Part shown: piece after piece, positions 62,039-64,000 of the stretch
Position numbering within the stretch: the first letter of the stretch is position 1
Layout: every line of letters starts with the position of its first letter
Source: Methanomassiliicoccales archaeon
GTDB taxonomy: Archaea; Thermoplasmatota; Thermoplasmata; Methanomassiliicoccales; UBA472
Length of the DNA: 64,000 bases
NCBI GenBank assembly: GCA_036504055.1
Contig: DASXVU010000003.1
Coordinates: 30,038 to 94,037, forward strand
Reading direction: 5' to 3'
The notes under the pieces: generated by a model
What the model was told of the DNA's origin: nothing
What the model saw: the letters and a program-made list of their open reading frames with translations, nothing else
Database searches by the model: none
Position numbers and translations under genes: made by a program

Positions 62039-62242
62039 TAAGATCGTCGGCAGGTCTCCTTCCTAAACTTTCTTTCATCTTTTTCAGTCTTTTGAGCTTG
62101 TTACACATATTATCTAATTTCTAAATATATATTAATTATTGTCTCGCTGCTCCGCACCGAGTATTTATATTTTATTTCATGATTATTTTTTTCGGATAAT
62201 AACCACAAATAACATATCTGGTGAGTTGCATCCATTCTCATC
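62039..62242. other. AT-rich spacer between the two surface-protein genes
   Basis: It starts with T-rich tracts (about 62067-62095) that should end the upstream transcript. An AT-rich block TCTAAATATATATTAATTA follows near 62120-62138. A TATA-like AACATATCT at 62211-62219 lies about 28 nt before ATG 62243 and resembles the box before paralogue 1. No gene is present. Confidence 0.5.
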
Positions 62243-63772
62243 ATGAGGAATTCCTACACTAACTCTGCAAAAGTAATCTCGATCTTGGCCGTCTTCTCTT
62301 TGTTGATCGTATCTTCTGCCGCCGTTATGGCACAGGATCAGTCGGCCCCGATTCCAACATGGACCAAATGCCAGACCTGGGCGATCCGGGGTGAGAGCGA
62401 CCTCTCATGCGTTGCCAAAGACAATCTTTGCACGATACAAAAGGCATTGACAGATTTAGGCCAGAATATAACCATCAAGAATCTGGATGTCAAAGGCCAG
62501 GCCTGCTCCTATATCGTCTTCAAAGTGACCGATGTAACGGAGGATAGCTACGTCCTGGGGTACAATGCCGCCATTCATATGTGGGCATATGTAAACGTAA
62601 AAATGAGCGGTGATTTCCCCGTTTCTGGAGTCTATGGCCTCGATAACATGAAATCTGTAAGTTCCTCCGTATGCGGTACGGCCAATCTATGCCTCACGGT
62701 CACTTCGTGCGGAACGGTGACCATTGAAAAATCGACGATGGCGATCAAGCGCATCGTTTCCAACACCACCGTCGATCAGAGCCTGTCTCTGAAGGTCGAT
62801 TGCACGCCATCCATGGGTGCCGTTTTGAATGCCCTTAATGTGCAGGTGACCTACAACGCTCTCAACGTCAGCGAATCGTTGCACCTCAAGCTGAGCGACA
62901 CGATCGATTTCAGTCCAGCGTTGCCTTTGCTCGAGTTCCCGATGTGCGTAGGGAATGACTGGGCTGTCAACTCCACCATGACCGTGTCGGGCAAGATCTC
63001 TGGGGTATTCAAGGAGACTGGCCTGCCCAACTCGATACTCAGCAAGATCGATGAGAACGCAGCGGCGTTCAACGGCACACTCTATCTGCAGGACCTTCCA
63101 TCCCTGGGATGCATCCCATTCGACAACGGTTCGTTTGGCCCTATCTCCGTGGACCTGAATACGAGCATGGCCTGTGTGGGGGTCAGCAACGCCGACCAGA
63201 GCTGCTATAACAAGGGCAATACAGTGTTCGATGTGGTGGAGTCGCGGACCGGTACGCATATCTACTATTCACCGGACACGGAGTTCATCACCGGAATGTC
63301 CTTGAAGCCACAGTTTGGACTGGAAAGCCTGATGAGCCTGCCGACCGGTAGCATCTTCGGCCCAACCGTCACAACCCCGACTACAACCGTCCCGTCGAGC
63401 GATGTTACAACACCGACCGTCACCGAGGGCGCTGCCCCCGCCACAGCTGCACCTTCGAGTGATGTGGTTGCAACCTCGCCCGCTCCAGAAAGTACCGTCG
63501 ATCAGACTGGCAGTGCGGTATTGGACCAATTAAGCACCACCGTGACGATGGTCCCGACCGATCCCGCCGTGGCCGAACAGGCGATCGGGAACATCACCAA
63601 TGGCCAGGGAGAGGCCACAGATAATCCGATGGCAACGAACGCGGATACCGTGACCGGCGGCATATCGCAAGATTCGAACGGGCTCTTGGTCACACTCGCG
63701 GTTATCGCACTGGTCTGTGCAGCGATCGTTGGTGTGGTTGTCTTCAGGATAAAAAAGAAGAATGAGCCGTGA
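62243..63772 (+). CDS. Exported Cys-rich surface protein (paralogue 2)
   Basis: This 509-residue protein is homologous to the preceding one: same signal type, matching TWTK(G/C)QTWA and FKV(S/T)DV segments, and a C-terminal helix with KKKNEP. It differs by a Thr/Pro/Ser-rich stalk of about 100 residues (TTTVPSSDVTTPTVTEG) before the anchor. It has 12 cysteines in the external part against 5 in paralogue 1, several exactly where paralogue 1 has Gly. It probably forms disulfide-stabilised surface structures. The start is ATG 62243. Confidence 0.82.
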   Translation: MRNSYTNSAKVISILAVFSLLIVSSAAVMAQDQSAPIPTWTKCQTWAIRGESDLSCVAKDNLCTIQKALTDLGQNITIKNLDVKGQACSYIVFKVTDVTEDSYVLGYNAAIHMWAYVNVKMSGDFPVSGVYGLDNMKSVSSSVCGTANLCLTVTSCGTVTIEKSTMAIKRIVSNTTVDQSLSLKVDCTPSMGAVLNALNVQVTYNALNVSESLHLKLSDTIDFSPALPLLEFPMCVGNDWAVNSTMTVSGKISGVFKETGLPNSILSKIDENAAAFNGTLYLQDLPSLGCIPFDNGSFGPISVDLNTSMACVGVSNADQSCYNKGNTVFDVVESRTGTHIYYSPDTEFITGMSLKPQFGLESLMSLPTGSIFGPTVTTPTTTVPSSDVTTPTVTEGAAPATAAPSSDVVATSPAPESTVDQTGSAVLDQLSTTVTMVPTDPAVAEQAIGNITNGQGEATDNPMATNADTVTGGISQDSNGLLVTLAVIALVCAAIVGVVVFRIKKKNEP

Positions 63773-63800
63773 GGGCTCTTCTTCTCATTTCCTTTTTTTT
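63764..63800 (+). terminator. Terminator after surface paralogue 2
   Basis: A GAGCC-N5-GGCTC hairpin (63764-63778) overlaps the stop codon and is followed by T-rich TTCCTTTTTTTT. The 63800-63922 stretch is AT-rich with no gene seen. Confidence 0.5.
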
Positions 63801-63922
63801 CGTTTCCTTTTGATAATATATTGCTAGAATCGCTGATTATTTTATAAATTAATATAATAATTTGAGCTATTCGAGGAGATGTTTCCATGTTTTGTTGAGA
63901 ACATGTATTCACCCTCACAGAT

Positions 63923-64000
63923 TTAATCCCTGTGGCAGACGAACCTCAGATAGGGCAGGAAATGGATCCTCTTTTTCTTGACCCAGTCACCGATCCGATA
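63923..64000 (-). CDS. C-terminal fragment of a gene cut by the window edge
   Basis: The minus strand reads 25 codons (ending LPYLRFVCHRD) into a stop at 63923-63925. Codon use is plausible, but the piece is too short to identify. It converges with the surface-protein gene. Confidence 0.35.
   Translation of the reverse strand, partial: YRIGDWVKKKRIHFLPYLRFVCHRD

Overview
The window looks like a chromosome segment of a euryarchaeon, most likely of the Thermoplasmata and probably near Methanomassiliicoccales. This placement is inferred from gene content, not from a tree. Archaeal markers are a thermosome subunit, Toprim-type DnaG, a TATA-binding protein, archaeal aspartyl-tRNA synthetase, Trm1, NreA, MptD, bifunctional FBP aldolase/phosphatase with archaeal triosephosphate isomerase, and a tRNA-Ser with a bulge-helix-bulge intron. 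An FmdE-like protein, an MtaA-type methyltransferase and CbiP cobamide amidotransferases suggest methanogenic or corrinoid-based C1 metabolism. Coding density is high. Many genes have a TATA-like box about 25 nt before the start codon, which suggests leaderless mRNAs; operon-internal genes instead have GGAG or GGTGA ribosome binding sites or overlap by 1-14 nt.

Layout. 0-2 kb: a cut-off small gene, an FmdE-like protein, a TauE/SafE permease and a small protein with a TBP-half-like pattern. 2.3-6.5 kb: an arsenic cluster with ArsR on the minus strand and Acr3, an AhpD-like protein, an HgcA/CdhD-like corrinoid-domain protein, a zinc ribbon and an MtaA-like methyltransferase on the plus strand. 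6.5-10.8 kb: minus-strand housekeeping genes (THUMP protein, PurA, Trm1, THEP1 NTPase, MptD). 10.9-15.3 kb: DUF362, a QueG-like reductase with a probable frameshift, SOD, NadA and two small genes. 15.4-17.9 kb: an operon of an exported beta-propeller, a membrane protein and a winged-helix regulator. 18-25.5 kb: LysE transporter, acyltransferase-like protein, nuclease-fold protein, Lrp-type RAM domain, TetR divergent from an ABC-2 exporter, SdpI-like protein, and a RusA resolvase ending the aspS operon.

25.5-37.4 kb: a GT-C-like membrane protein, AspRS, two tandem ferredoxins, an S66 peptidase, the FBP aldolase/phosphatase-TIM gluconeogenic pair, an exported phospholipase D-like protein, a GNAT enzyme, and a protease-less LonB-type AAA+ ATPase beside DnaG. 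A possible IS605/TnpB relic lies in the dnaG leader. 37.8-41.6 kb: two overlapping CbiP-type genes (one with a Cys-rich N-terminal fusion, one lacking the amidotransferase domain), a divergent TBP, a ubiquitin-like MoaD/SAMP protein and tRNA-Ser(CGA). 41.8-53.3 kb: hemerythrin, HTH, a SAM methyltransferase, divergent LarE and LarB, VOC, GNAT and flavin-binding proteins, a histidine kinase convergent with a response regulator, then NreA overlapping a radical SAM protein.

53.3-64 kb: an isolated pair encoding a contractile tail-sheath protein and a gpD/VgrG-like baseplate hub, then a uracil-DNA glycosylase homologue, a 42-residue Lys-rich protein, a Cys-rich protein, an MscS channel, the thermosome, and two tandem exported surface proteins. 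The second surface protein has acquired about a dozen extracellular cysteines. The most notable observations are the orphan contractile-injection genes, the arsenic cluster joined to an HgcA-like protein without the cap cysteine, the LonB-like ATPase without protease domain, and the split/fused CbiP pair. No CRISPR array, rRNA or intact insertion sequence was seen.
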